Positions 1-8,412 of a stretch of DNA of 55,112 nt are shown here, one piece after another (position 1 is the first letter of the stretch; the number at the start of each line of letters is the position of its first letter). The stretch lies in assembly GCA_049670505.1 (NCBI GenBank), contig JBATTK010000073.1, forward strand, positions 1 through 55,112, read 5' to 3'. Source of the DNA: JBATTK01 sp049670505 (lineage in GTDB: Bacteria > Bacteroidota > Bacteroidia > Flavobacteriales > Flavobacteriaceae). The position numbers and the translations under genes are program-made. Below the pieces are notes generated by a model. It ran no database searches. It was not told the DNA's origin and saw only the letters and a program-made list of their open reading frames with translations.

Positions 1-85
1 CTGTAAGTCGTTAAAATTTTAACGACTCTTTATAAGAGTTTAAATGGAATACTACTTAGTTTTGAAAAAATCAAAAACAGTTAAC

Positions 86-625
86 ATGAAAAAATTACTT
101 ACACTTGCTACATTAGTTTTCGCTTTGGTACTATCTAACGAAGTCAAAGCACAAGAATTTAGTGGATTGGATAAAAGTCCATTGGATATTGCCGCATATC
201 CTTCTAGTTACAAAGTATCCGAAAAAGCATTTAAGGTTACTTATAGCCGTCCCCAACTAAAGGGACGTTCCTTATCCGAGCTGGCCCCTGCTGGAAAAGT
301 ATGGAGAACGGGAGCTAATGAAGCTGCGGAAGTCACATTTTATAACGACGTTACTTTTGGAGGTAAGGCGGTTAAGGCAGGTACCTATTCCTTGTTTACC
401 ATTCCAGGAGATACCGAATGGACGGTTATCCTAAACAACAAGTTGAATCAATGGGGCGCTTATTCCTATGACGAATCTGCCGATGCAGTTCGCGTAAGTG
501 CCGGTGTTAGCTCCGATAGCAACTCATTGGAGGCTTTTTCCATAGCCAATAAGGAAGTAGATGGCGGTGTACATATGATTATGGGTTGGGGCACTACCCG
601 TGTTGCCGTACCTATCAGTATGTAA
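86..625 (+). CDS. DUF2911 family secreted protein
   Basis: The 179-residue product starts with a signal peptide (MKKLLTLATLVFALVLSNEV) followed by a single compact domain. The segments VTYSRPQLKGR, VWRTGANEA and GTYSLFTIPG are the hallmark blocks of the DUF2911 family, common in Bacteroidota periplasms and of unknown biochemical role. An upstream in-frame ATG at 44 would add 14 residues in front of the signal peptide, so the start at 86 is preferred. The gene stands alone and ends just before a strong hairpin terminator. Confidence 0.85.
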   Translation: MKKLLTLATLVFALVLSNEVKAQEFSGLDKSPLDIAAYPSSYKVSEKAFKVTYSRPQLKGRSLSELAPAGKVWRTGANEAAEVTFYNDVTFGGKAVKAGTYSLFTIPGDTEWTVILNNKLNQWGAYSYDESADAVRVSAGVSSDSNSLEAFSIANKEVDGGVHMIMGWGTTRVAVPISM

Positions 626-647
626 TCCATTACCATAAAAAAATAAG

Positions 648-676
648 AGCCCTGACGATACGGTCAGGGCTTTTTT
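648..676 (+). terminator. Rho-independent terminator after the DUF2911 gene
   Basis: A perfect 9-bp stem (AGCCCTGAC at 648-656 with GTCAGGGCT at 663-671), a 6-base loop and six T residues follow. The opposite strand also has a T-rich run after the stem, so it may serve the convergent amidohydrolase gene too. Confidence 0.85.
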
Positions 677-750
677 ATGCGCCTTTGTCGCTTGCATGGG
701 TACCCAGCTCCCATCATGAGCCGATTCATTCGCGTTTAAGCGCACCCTTT

Positions 751-2370
751 CTATCTGGTCTTGCCGCTTATAAAAGTTTGCTCTGCCTTTACATTCGGGA
801 TTTCTTCTGCTGGAATTGTCATAATATCCTTGTCCAAAATCACAAAATCGGCCAACTTTCCTACTTCGATACTTCCCTTTTCATTTTCTTCAAAATTGGA
901 ATATGCGGCCCAGATGGTCATTCCCCGTAAGGCCTCTTCCCTTGTTAGGGCATCCTCCATTTGAAAACCGCCCTCGGGGTAGTTATCCAAATCCTTTCTG
1001 GCTACTGCTGCGTAAAAGGTTAGGAACGGACTAACTTGTTCCACGGGAAAGTCGGTTCCCAAGGCTATTTTACCGGCGGTCAATAATAGTTTTTTAAAGG
1101 CATAGGCCCCTTTTACCCTTTCCGCTCCCAATCTGTCTCCCGCCCAATACATATCACTGGTTGCATGGGTAGGTTGCACTGATGGAATAATACCATCCTC
1201 AAAATACCCAAAATCTTGCGGAGCGATAACTTGGGCATGCTCTACCTTCCAGCGTCTATCCTTTTTCCCTTGCAAAACTTTCTGATAGGCCTTTAGCACT
1301 ACTACATTGGCAGAATCACCAATGGCGTGTGTATTCATTTGATAATCGGAATTTGCAATACGCTGCGCCAAAGCCTCAATTTCTTCTACAGGCGTAATCA
1401 TGGCTCCATAATGTCCTTGTTGGTCGGCATAAGGTTCCTTTAGTGCCGCTCCTCTTGAACCCAAAGCCCCGTCTCCATATACCTTTACGGAACTAACATT
1501 CAGTTTATCCGTCTTGATGACCCCCTTATTTAGATAATACTCTAAATTCTCGGGCGTATTGCTGATCATCGCATAGATTCTGATGCTCAGTTCTCCCGCT
1601 TGTTGTAGGCTATCGATCAAGCTTATGGTAGAACGGTTAAGGCCGGCATCATTTACAGTGGTCAATCCATTATTCAAACAAATCTGTTCTGCATCTTTTA
1701 ATGCCTGTATTTTTGTCTCCAGACTCGGTGCCGGTATAACCGCATCGATCAAACCCATAGGGTTATCGACCAAAATACCGGTGATGGCTCCCGATTTTTT
1801 AACGATTTCCCCTCCTTCAACTTTCGTTAGTCTGTCAATTCCCGCTACATCCAATGCTTTTTGGTTTACCAAATAGGCATGTCCGTCCACACGTTCCAAG
1901 GCTACCGGCGTATGGGGAAAGAGTTCATCCAACTCTTTCTTTGTAGGGAATTCCTTTACTTCCCAATCGTTTTGGTCCCAGCCCCTGCCTATAATAAAAT
2001 TCTTGGGATGCTGCTCCTGAAATTGCTTCACCCGTTCCAATACTTCCGCATAACTTTTGGTGCCCACCAGGTCCACCACTTGCTGGGTTAGGCCTAGGCC
2101 ATAAAAATGGCAATGGGCGTCTATAAGTCCCGGAGTAATGGTATGGCCGTCCGCATCTACGATTTGATCGGAAGTGTAGGCCTTCCTGATCTCTTCTTCT
2201 GTGCCGATGGCAACGAATTTTTCTTTATGGACCGCAAACGCTTCCGCTTTTGAAAAAGCGTCATCAACGGTATAAATATTTGCGTTGAAGACAATAAGGT
2301 CTACTTTTTCCTTGGTAGGTTCACAGCTATTTAGGGCGATTACGAATACTAGAAAAAATAGTTTTCTCAT
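751..2370 (-). CDS. YtcJ-like amidohydrolase lipoprotein
   Basis: This 539-residue protein is a metal-dependent hydrolase of the amidohydrolase_3 (YtcJ/NfdA) type. The start MRKLFFLVFVIALNSC gives a lipobox, so it should be anchored in the cell envelope. Visible metal-site motifs are DAHCHF near residue 86, the VKVYGDGALGSRGA block that carries the lysine region, NTHAIGDSAN with the conserved His, WKVEHAQ, and ALGTDFPVE with the catalytic Asp. The C-terminus (GSIEVGKLADFVILDKD) is the usual amidohydrolase beta-sandwich. The substrate is probably an amide or N-acyl compound but cannot be told from sequence. The next gene upstream on the same strand, an M20 peptidase, starts about 97 bases away and may be co-transcribed. 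Confidence 0.85.
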   Translation of the reverse strand: MRKLFFLVFVIALNSCEPTKEKVDLIVFNANIYTVDDAFSKAEAFAVHKEKFVAIGTEEEIRKAYTSDQIVDADGHTITPGLIDAHCHFYGLGLTQQVVDLVGTKSYAEVLERVKQFQEQHPKNFIIGRGWDQNDWEVKEFPTKKELDELFPHTPVALERVDGHAYLVNQKALDVAGIDRLTKVEGGEIVKKSGAITGILVDNPMGLIDAVIPAPSLETKIQALKDAEQICLNNGLTTVNDAGLNRSTISLIDSLQQAGELSIRIYAMISNTPENLEYYLNKGVIKTDKLNVSSVKVYGDGALGSRGAALKEPYADQQGHYGAMITPVEEIEALAQRIANSDYQMNTHAIGDSANVVVLKAYQKVLQGKKDRRWKVEHAQVIAPQDFGYFEDGIIPSVQPTHATSDMYWAGDRLGAERVKGAYAFKKLLLTAGKIALGTDFPVEQVSPFLTFYAAVARKDLDNYPEGGFQMEDALTREEALRGMTIWAAYSNFEENEKGSIEVGKLADFVILDKDIMTIPAEEIPNVKAEQTFISGKTR

Positions 2371-2466
2371 CTCATAAGTTTGTTTGGTTTAGCTTCAAAA
2401 ATAAGGTTTTACGATGAACATTTTGCAAAATCAATGACCTCATCAAAACGTCAAAAACAAAAACGG

Positions 2467-3981
2467 CTATAATCTTTCAGTAAGGATGGCAATCATGGTT
2501 TTTATGCCCTCCCTATAATTCCCTAAACGAAGATTTTCGTTAGGGCTATGCTGATTGTTATCCTGATTTACGGTCGGTACGGTAACGGCGGGGATGTTAA
2601 GCGTATTGACAAAAGGCGAGATAGGAATGGAACCACCTGACGTGCGTTTCATTACAGGATCGGTACCATAAGCATTTTTAAGCGCCCGTTGCAGCCAAAT
2701 CCCCACCTCGGAATCATAATCGGTCCGAAACGCCCGATATGAAATTTCATAGGAGAAAGTGGCTACTTTTTCATGTTCCATCCGCTGTTGTTTGGTAGGG
2801 GTTTCATCGGTGACGAAATAGCCTTCGTCCACTATGTGTTTTCTTATGGAAGCTATAAGTGCTTCCGGATCGGATTCCAAGACCAGCCTAACATCTATTT
2901 CCGCCCTGGCCCAGCCTGGAACTATGGTCCGGACCTTTTCGTTGATCCAACCGGATTGCATCCCTCTTATATTCAAGGATGGGTATTGCATTGCTTCTTG
3001 ATAGTAACGACCCACCTTATCCACACTACCCAGTTGTAGTCGGTCCCGGATTTCCTCCTCATCATCCGGTACGGCCCTAAGAATCTTTTCGGTGGCGGCG
3101 TCCAAGGAAATACCATCGTAGAATCCTGGAATCGTCACTAAACCATCATCGTCTTTCATGGAAGCTAGAAGTTTGGACAATCGAAGTGCAGGATTAGGGG
3201 CATAATTACCAAAGTGACCACTATGCTGCGGAACTATGGGACCGTAGGTAGTAAGGGTGACCGTAGCTATTCCCCTAGCCCCAAATGTTAATGTAGGCCT
3301 GTTGGTAATATGTTTCGGCCCATCAAAAATAATCAACATGTCGGATTTTAATAGTTCCGAATGTTCCGTCACCGCTTGGGGCAAATGAGGAGAGCCCAAT
3401 TCCTCCTCGAAATCCATGATAACCTTAAGGTTAAAATTCGGTGCCATCTTTTCGTCGGCCATGGCATCCAAAGCGGTTAAAAACATGGCCACAGGTCCTT
3501 TGGCATCGGAAGCGGATCGAGCAAAGATTCTCCAGTCGTCCTCATAGGCCTCGATCTGTTCCCATGGAATCTCTTTCCACTCCCCTGAAGTGTCTTGTTT
3601 TTTTAAGACCGGTCGATATGGATTTTCCTGAAACCATCTGGTAGTATCAACGGGTTGGCCATCTACCTGAAGATATATCAATACGGTCCTATCTGCCTTT
3701 TTTACTTTTCGTTCAGCTAGTAGTAAGGGAACTTTTTCTGTCTCTATTCGGGTCAGGGAAAAATTCCTGGCGCCAAATGCACGCTCGCACCATTGTACAT
3801 TTTTTTCAATTTCTTCTGCATACAAGGCATCATTGGGTAGACTCAAAAGTTCCTTTAACATTGGAAACGAAGTTTTAGCATAGGCCTCGGATAGAGCGCT
3901 CAACCGTTCTTCATCAAGGTTTTGGGCAGTTAAGCCGAAGGGCAACAAGAAAATTGCCAAGAGAAAAGCTATTGATTTCAT
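2467..3981 (-). CDS. M20-family metallopeptidase, secreted, with altered first metal motif
   Basis: The 504-residue protein has a signal peptide (MKSIAFLLAIFLLPFGLTAQ) and the M20/M25/M40 fold: SASDAKGPV (bridging Asp and following Gly-Pro), MDFEEELGSP (catalytic Glu pair), an internal dimerisation domain around residues 230-380, and GGSIPISP plus QHSPNE with the last His ligand. In classical members the first motif reads GHxDVQP; here it is YLQVDGQPVD, so the first zinc-binding His is replaced by Gln105 while Asp107 is kept. A related Bacteroidota subfamily appears to share this change, so it is probably a real active variant rather than damage. Likely a di- or aminopeptidase or N-acyl amino acid hydrolase in the periplasm. 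Confidence 0.82.
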   Translation of the reverse strand: MKSIAFLLAIFLLPFGLTAQNLDEERLSALSEAYAKTSFPMLKELLSLPNDALYAEEIEKNVQWCERAFGARNFSLTRIETEKVPLLLAERKVKKADRTVLIYLQVDGQPVDTTRWFQENPYRPVLKKQDTSGEWKEIPWEQIEAYEDDWRIFARSASDAKGPVAMFLTALDAMADEKMAPNFNLKVIMDFEEELGSPHLPQAVTEHSELLKSDMLIIFDGPKHITNRPTLTFGARGIATVTLTTYGPIVPQHSGHFGNYAPNPALRLSKLLASMKDDDGLVTIPGFYDGISLDAATEKILRAVPDDEEEIRDRLQLGSVDKVGRYYQEAMQYPSLNIRGMQSGWINEKVRTIVPGWARAEIDVRLVLESDPEALIASIRKHIVDEGYFVTDETPTKQQRMEHEKVATFSYEISYRAFRTDYDSEVGIWLQRALKNAYGTDPVMKRTSGGSIPISPFVNTLNIPAVTVPTVNQDNNQHSPNENLRLGNYREGIKTMIAILTERL

Positions 3982-4097
3982 AGATTAAATCATTTGCATT
4001 AAAAATAGGGATTTAAACCAAATGTAGCAATCGGATTCCCTTTATGAACTTAGCTGAAAAAACCAAGCCTTTATACCACTGCCGCATTATTGAAAAC

Positions 4098-4862
4098 TTA
4101 TGATTTTCTGGATTTTGACCTGCGAGGTTCCCTGATTTTTACATAAATCAATTTTTTGCGCCCTTTGGTATCTTCGCGGCGCTCAATCTCAAAATTGGTT
4201 ATAGATCCGATCAAAGGGGTCAGCTTTTGAAATCCATAGTTCCGGGAATCAAAATTTGGCTGTTTTTTTTGCAATAGACTGCCCACATCCCCTAAAAAAG
4301 CCCAGCCATCATCATCTGCCACATCTTCAATGGTTGTAGCGATCAACTTCAGGTCTTTGGCCGTAATCTTATCAAAGGTATCCACCACATCTTCCTTGCT
4401 CTCTGTCGCTTCCGATGCATCGGTCAACGATTGTTTTTTAAGGATTTCTATATAGATAAACTTGTCACAGGCCACGATAAAGGGATTGGGGGTTTTCTTT
4501 TCTCCAATACCGAACACCTGCATACCGGCCTCACGGAGCCTAGTGGCCAAACGGGTAAAATCGCTATCACTGGATACAAGGCAAAACCCGTTTACCTTTC
4601 CTGAATACAGGATATCCATCGCATCTATGATCATAGCGGAATCCGTAGCGTTCTTCCCTGTGGTATAACCATATTGCTGTATGGGGGTTATGGCGTTTTC
4701 CAAGAGTACCTTTTTCCATTTGCTTAGTTTTGGGTTGGTCCAATCCCCATAAATACGCTTTATGGTAGGGTTACCGTATTTGGCAATCTCCTCCATCATT
4801 TCCTTTACATAGGCGGCGGGTATATTATCCCCGTCTATCAGTACTGCAAGTTTTACATCCAT
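4098..4862 (-). CDS. NYN-domain nuclease with C-terminal OST-HTH/LOTUS domain
   Basis: The 254-residue product has an N-terminal NYN (LabA/DUF88, PIN-like) domain with acidic metal-site residues in AVLIDGDNIP, TDSAMIIDAMD and LVSSDSDF, the arrangement seen in family RNases. The C-terminal 90 residues (KDLKLIATTIEDVADDDGWAFLGDVGS onward, written here in two parts) match the OST-HTH/LOTUS RNA-binding module. The start at 4862 (MDVKLAVLIDGDN) is chosen because it begins right at the first NYN strand; a longer reading to 4949 adds 29 residues without domain character. It stands alone and probably acts on cytoplasmic RNA. Confidence 0.85.
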   Translation of the reverse strand: MDVKLAVLIDGDNIPAAYVKEMMEEIAKYGNPTIKRIYGDWTNPKLSKWKKVLLENAITPIQQYGYTTGKNATDSAMIIDAMDILYSGKVNGFCLVSSDSDFTRLATRLREAGMQVFGIGEKKTPNPFIVACDKFIYIEILKKQSLTDASEATESKEDVVDTFDKITAKDLKLIATTIEDVADDDGWAFLGDVGSLLQKKQPNFDSRNYGFQKLTPLIGSITNFEIERREDTKGRKKLIYVKIREPRRSKSRKS

Positions 4863-5105
4863 AAATACGCTCGGCTTTTTTGCAAAATACGGGTATTTAA
4901 TTGAAACTAAACCACTGAGGATGGAAAATCCGCAGGTTTTAAAAAGCAATGAAATTAATTTCGTTAAACGTTAACAGTAGGTTTTTTCACGATTAACCTT
5001 TAACCAGTAGGCAGTAGCAGTAAACAGTTAGGTCTTTGCCATTGGATAATTGGATAACCAAAAACTGGAAATTGGATGCTGGAAACTGAATACTAGATAC
5101 TAGAA

Positions 5106-5149
5106 TGTCATTTCGATACGATTTTCGATACGAAAATCACTCAATGACC
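5106..5149. repeat. Palindromic repeat, copy 1
   Basis: The outer arms are GTCATT (5107) and AATGAC (5143-5148), the inner arms GATTTTCG and CGAAAATC around a 3-base loop. A second copy lies about 133 bases downstream. No gene is seen in the 463-base interval 4863-5325 that holds both copies; the rest is low-complexity sequence. Confidence 0.7.
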
Positions 5150-5239
5150 GTATTTGGGTGCCTGAGTGATTGCCCTGCAATCGTACCGAAGACATCACCG
5201 TTATCATCTTCCCCGTTTTAATAGTATTCGCCTTGGATA

Positions 5240-5281
5240 TGTCATTTCGATACGATTTCCATACGGAAATCACTCAATGAC
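5240..5281. repeat. Palindromic repeat, copy 2
   Basis: It shares the start GTCATTTCGATACGATTT and the end ATCACTCAATGAC with copy 1. The inner stem is GATTTCC with GGAAATC, so the base changes relative to copy 1 preserve pairing. Confidence 0.7.
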
Positions 5282-5325
5282 CTGTCAGGTGCCTTAACGA
5301 TTGCCTCCTATTAAGGAAAAAGGGG

Positions 5326-6450
5326 TTATTTGGCCTTTTCGGTAATAACAAATTCCACTCTCCTATTCTGCTGACGTCCTTCTTCCGTAGTATTGGTCGC
5401 CAAAGGTTTTTTTCCCCCATATCCCTGCCATACGATTCTATCTTTTGCTAGGCCCAACTTTTGCAAATAATCCGCTACCGCCCATGCCCTCTTGTTGGAT
5501 AAAACCTGGTTATAATGCTTTGGGCCAACGCTATCGGTATGTCCATTGATGGTAATGGACAAAGTGCTATTATCTTGTAGATAGTTGTAGATATTGCGCA
5601 AGTCGGACATTGCAGTTTCCAATAGTCTAAAGTCATCGAATTCAAACAACACATTATGAAATATATGGGTTTTATTCAACTCGTAAGGCTTGGGTTGTTC
5701 TGAAACGGCCACAGTTTCCAAAGACACCATTTCCAACATATCCACATAATAATAGGATACTTCTCCTTTTTGCCTGCGTTTGGGCTTTGGGCCCATATTC
5801 TTTGGCTTGGTACGTATGGTTCTGGCATTACTATTAAAATTCCCGATAACCATAAAATTTTCATTGCCCTTGGCCTCTAGCTCTATGGCGACCAACATCC
5901 ATTTTTTTGAGTTGGAATAAAAATCGGTATTTTTCACTTCCACCATATAATGTGTATGGTCCCGGACTTTTGCCAGTTTGGTCCTAGAAATATTTTTATC
6001 GGTTGCCAGGTTTAACTTTTCCTCCGAAAACACAATTCCCAAATCCCTCAATGCATAATCCGATCCTTCGGCCAGACTCATATAAAAAGAAGCTTTGTAT
6101 TTCTTGCCTTTTACCAGTGTTTCCGTAAATTCCGCTTGAATGTATTCCCTGTAATCCTCGGGGGCGTATACATAGAGTCCTGCATACCCGTTGCCGGATT
6201 TTGCCCTTTGAAATCCATTAAAATTGTTGGGTACGCCCATATGCTCGCTACAGCTATTGAAGTAATCCGTAGTTCCCCGTGTTGGTGTGGACCAATGTGG
6301 TAAATCGTGATCAAAATTACTTAAATGTCTGGGACAGGCATCATGGACCTCAAAGCTTGGGTCCAATACCAGGTTTTGAGCCATAATGGAAGTGCCCAAA
6401 AACAAAAAACAAAAACTTACGATATGTTTTCCTACTGTCTCCAAAATCAA
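5326..6450 (-). CDS. OmpA-family outer-membrane protein
   Basis: The 374-residue protein has a signal peptide ending near FLGTSIMAQ, a central beta-rich domain (residues about 25-245, starting LVLDPSFEVHDACP) and a C-terminal OmpA domain from about residue 265. In the latter, ITINGHTDSVG, LSNKRAWAVADYL and RIVWQGYGGKKP are the peptidoglycan-binding signature, ending QNRRVEFVI. The N-terminal part resembles a carbohydrate-binding-like jelly roll seen in Bacteroidota OmpA proteins, but I cannot name it. No ATG lies ahead of the signal peptide, so translation probably begins at TTG (6450, or the in-frame TTG two codons later). Confidence 0.82.
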   Translation of the reverse strand: MILETVGKHIVSFCFLFLGTSIMAQNLVLDPSFEVHDACPRHLSNFDHDLPHWSTPTRGTTDYFNSCSEHMGVPNNFNGFQRAKSGNGYAGLYVYAPEDYREYIQAEFTETLVKGKKYKASFYMSLAEGSDYALRDLGIVFSEEKLNLATDKNISRTKLAKVRDHTHYMVEVKNTDFYSNSKKWMLVAIELEAKGNENFMVIGNFNSNARTIRTKPKNMGPKPKRRQKGEVSYYYVDMLEMVSLETVAVSEQPKPYELNKTHIFHNVLFEFDDFRLLETAMSDLRNIYNYLQDNSTLSITINGHTDSVGPKHYNQVLSNKRAWAVADYLQKLGLAKDRIVWQGYGGKKPLATNTTEEGRQQNRRVEFVITEKAK

Positions 6451-6639
6451 ACAAGGGCTTTTATTACTTCTAAAATAGGAAAATATACAGCAGTTTTCCC
6501 TAACCTACACAAGTGTTTCGATAAAAGGGTAAGTTTATCGGGAACAGGTTAATTTTTTATTACATCAGGGAGATGAAGTTAATAAAGCTGTTATTCGGGT
6601 ATATCAATAAAAGAATGCCGAGGGAAACGACCGCAAGAC

Positions 6640-8397
6640 TCAAAAATCGAATTTGTAGGTGGCCCCGGCCAAGGCCTGAAAGCTTTGAACCCTTAAATTG
6701 GCCCAACGTTGGTAGTCGTTGTTCGCAATATTGGAAGCCTTTACAAAAATGGACAATTGCTCATTAATGCGATACCCTACATGTGCATTTGCATCAAAAA
6801 AACTATCCAGGGTAAGCACTTCCGCCGTAAATGGCGCAGGATTTATGTTTTGGGTTATTTGTTGGGCTACATCCTCACGTTCTCCCACGTAGAATAAATT
6901 AGCGCCCAAGAACCATTTCTCCCCAATTTGGTAATCCATAAAAAGGGAACCTTCAATATCGGGTAAATTCCATGCAGGATTGTCCGATTCCGTATTATAA
7001 TCATACACTTGTGCATTGATGCCCAAAGTGAAATTACGGTTAATATCCAAATTCAGTTCCCCAAAAATACCCAGGGTCCTGATATCATCATAAAAAACCC
7101 GGAAAGAGTTGCCATAGAAATACCCCTTTTCATCGTCCCTGAACAAGTTTTCCGGATTCAATAAAAAAAGTGGTTTCCTATTCTCTGCCTTGTAAGAACC
7201 TTTAATATTGTAACTTAAGTTTTGCAATAATTTTCCTTTAAGCCCCACATAGGCATCGTATTGTTGATCGGTAGGTTCAATGAGCAGGGTAGGGGAAACA
7301 AAGGGGTTTTCTTCTACGAATCCATAGTAGGAATTTTGACGTAACTCACCTTCAATACCCCCGTAGGCAATTACGGTTTCATCTACTAATCGGTACGAGG
7401 CGGTAACCGCCGGAAAAATATAAAAATTGCTGTCGCTATTCTCGGTATCCACTCCATAGACAAGACTAGCGCCCAGGTTTATGGTAAGATCATCCCTTAA
7501 AATAGATAAGCTAGGAGTGATACCCACTTGGATATGGCTGTAATCGATCTCCGGTTCGTTTACCGTATTATTGAGCACGGCATTCTTAAAATTACCGCTT
7601 ACATAATCCAATTTTGCTTTTATGGTCAAGGTTTCGTCGGTAATTGGCAGTTCAAATGTGGGTTCCAAGACCATCCTATTCTCTCCGGATTCCACAGCGT
7701 CCCAGAATCTTCGCAATAACAACTTACCATTTCTAAAAGGGGAATCCTCTAGATGGATATGCGCATTGGCCTGAGCATTAAAATAATTTTGACGCTCGTC
7801 TATACCATTTATCGTTGCTTCGTCAAATGCGCCCTCCGGAATACCGTACCAATTGTACAATTGATGCTGCAAGCCTAGATCGGCCCCCCAGTCCATATCC
7901 CTATCCCTTTTGGAATAAGCGGCATCCAATTTGGTATTGTAGAAATCCGTATCCAAAACTGCCCCATCGATATCTCCTCTAGAAGAGTGATGGTTAAAAC
8001 CTATATCCACGCGGTCTTCGCCCCTATTCAGATCTCTACTGGTATAAAAGTCTACCAAAGCATTATTAAAATTGCCCAGACCAACGGAAGCGTAGGAGTT
8101 GAATAGTACGGGAGGAGGCATTTTTTTTACGGCTGACGCTTTTCCTTTTGCGGGCGTAAAAGTGGAAGCTACGGGCACCGAGAATATATTATAGTCTATC
8201 TTCTTTTTTTGTAGTACAATGGAATCGTTTAAATTGGGAACCGATCGTACTTTAAAGGCATCCGAAATAGTAGGGGCATATGGGCGTACTACCGTTACCG
8301 TTTCCGTACCAATATCATTGGCATCCTTTTCCTGCGCAATGGAAAAATTTAAAAAACCTAAAAATACGAGTATAGTTATATAAAACTGTTTGTGCAT
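6640..8397 (-). CDS. TonB-dependent-receptor-like outer-membrane beta-barrel
   Basis: The 585-residue protein begins with a signal peptide (MHKQFYITILVFLGFLNFSIAQ), followed by a short linker with VTVVRPYAPTISDAFK and then alternating amphipathic strands to the C-terminal Phe (YKFDF), typical of a BAM substrate. The barrel strands (for example FFDANAHVGYRINEQLSIFVKA, given in part) look like those of TonB-dependent receptors, but no plug domain is present. It is 15 bases downstream of the 1007-residue TPR gene on the same strand, so the two are almost certainly one operon. The pairing of a barrel and a TPR protein recurs in Flavobacteriia; its substrate is unknown. Confidence 0.75.
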   Translation of the reverse strand: MHKQFYITILVFLGFLNFSIAQEKDANDIGTETVTVVRPYAPTISDAFKVRSVPNLNDSIVLQKKKIDYNIFSVPVASTFTPAKGKASAVKKMPPPVLFNSYASVGLGNFNNALVDFYTSRDLNRGEDRVDIGFNHHSSRGDIDGAVLDTDFYNTKLDAAYSKRDRDMDWGADLGLQHQLYNWYGIPEGAFDEATINGIDERQNYFNAQANAHIHLEDSPFRNGKLLLRRFWDAVESGENRMVLEPTFELPITDETLTIKAKLDYVSGNFKNAVLNNTVNEPEIDYSHIQVGITPSLSILRDDLTINLGASLVYGVDTENSDSNFYIFPAVTASYRLVDETVIAYGGIEGELRQNSYYGFVEENPFVSPTLLIEPTDQQYDAYVGLKGKLLQNLSYNIKGSYKAENRKPLFLLNPENLFRDDEKGYFYGNSFRVFYDDIRTLGIFGELNLDINRNFTLGINAQVYDYNTESDNPAWNLPDIEGSLFMDYQIGEKWFLGANLFYVGEREDVAQQITQNINPAPFTAEVLTLDSFFDANAHVGYRINEQLSIFVKASNIANNDYQRWANLRVQSFQALAGATYKFDF

Positions 8398-8412
8398 AGG
8401 TATTTATTGATT

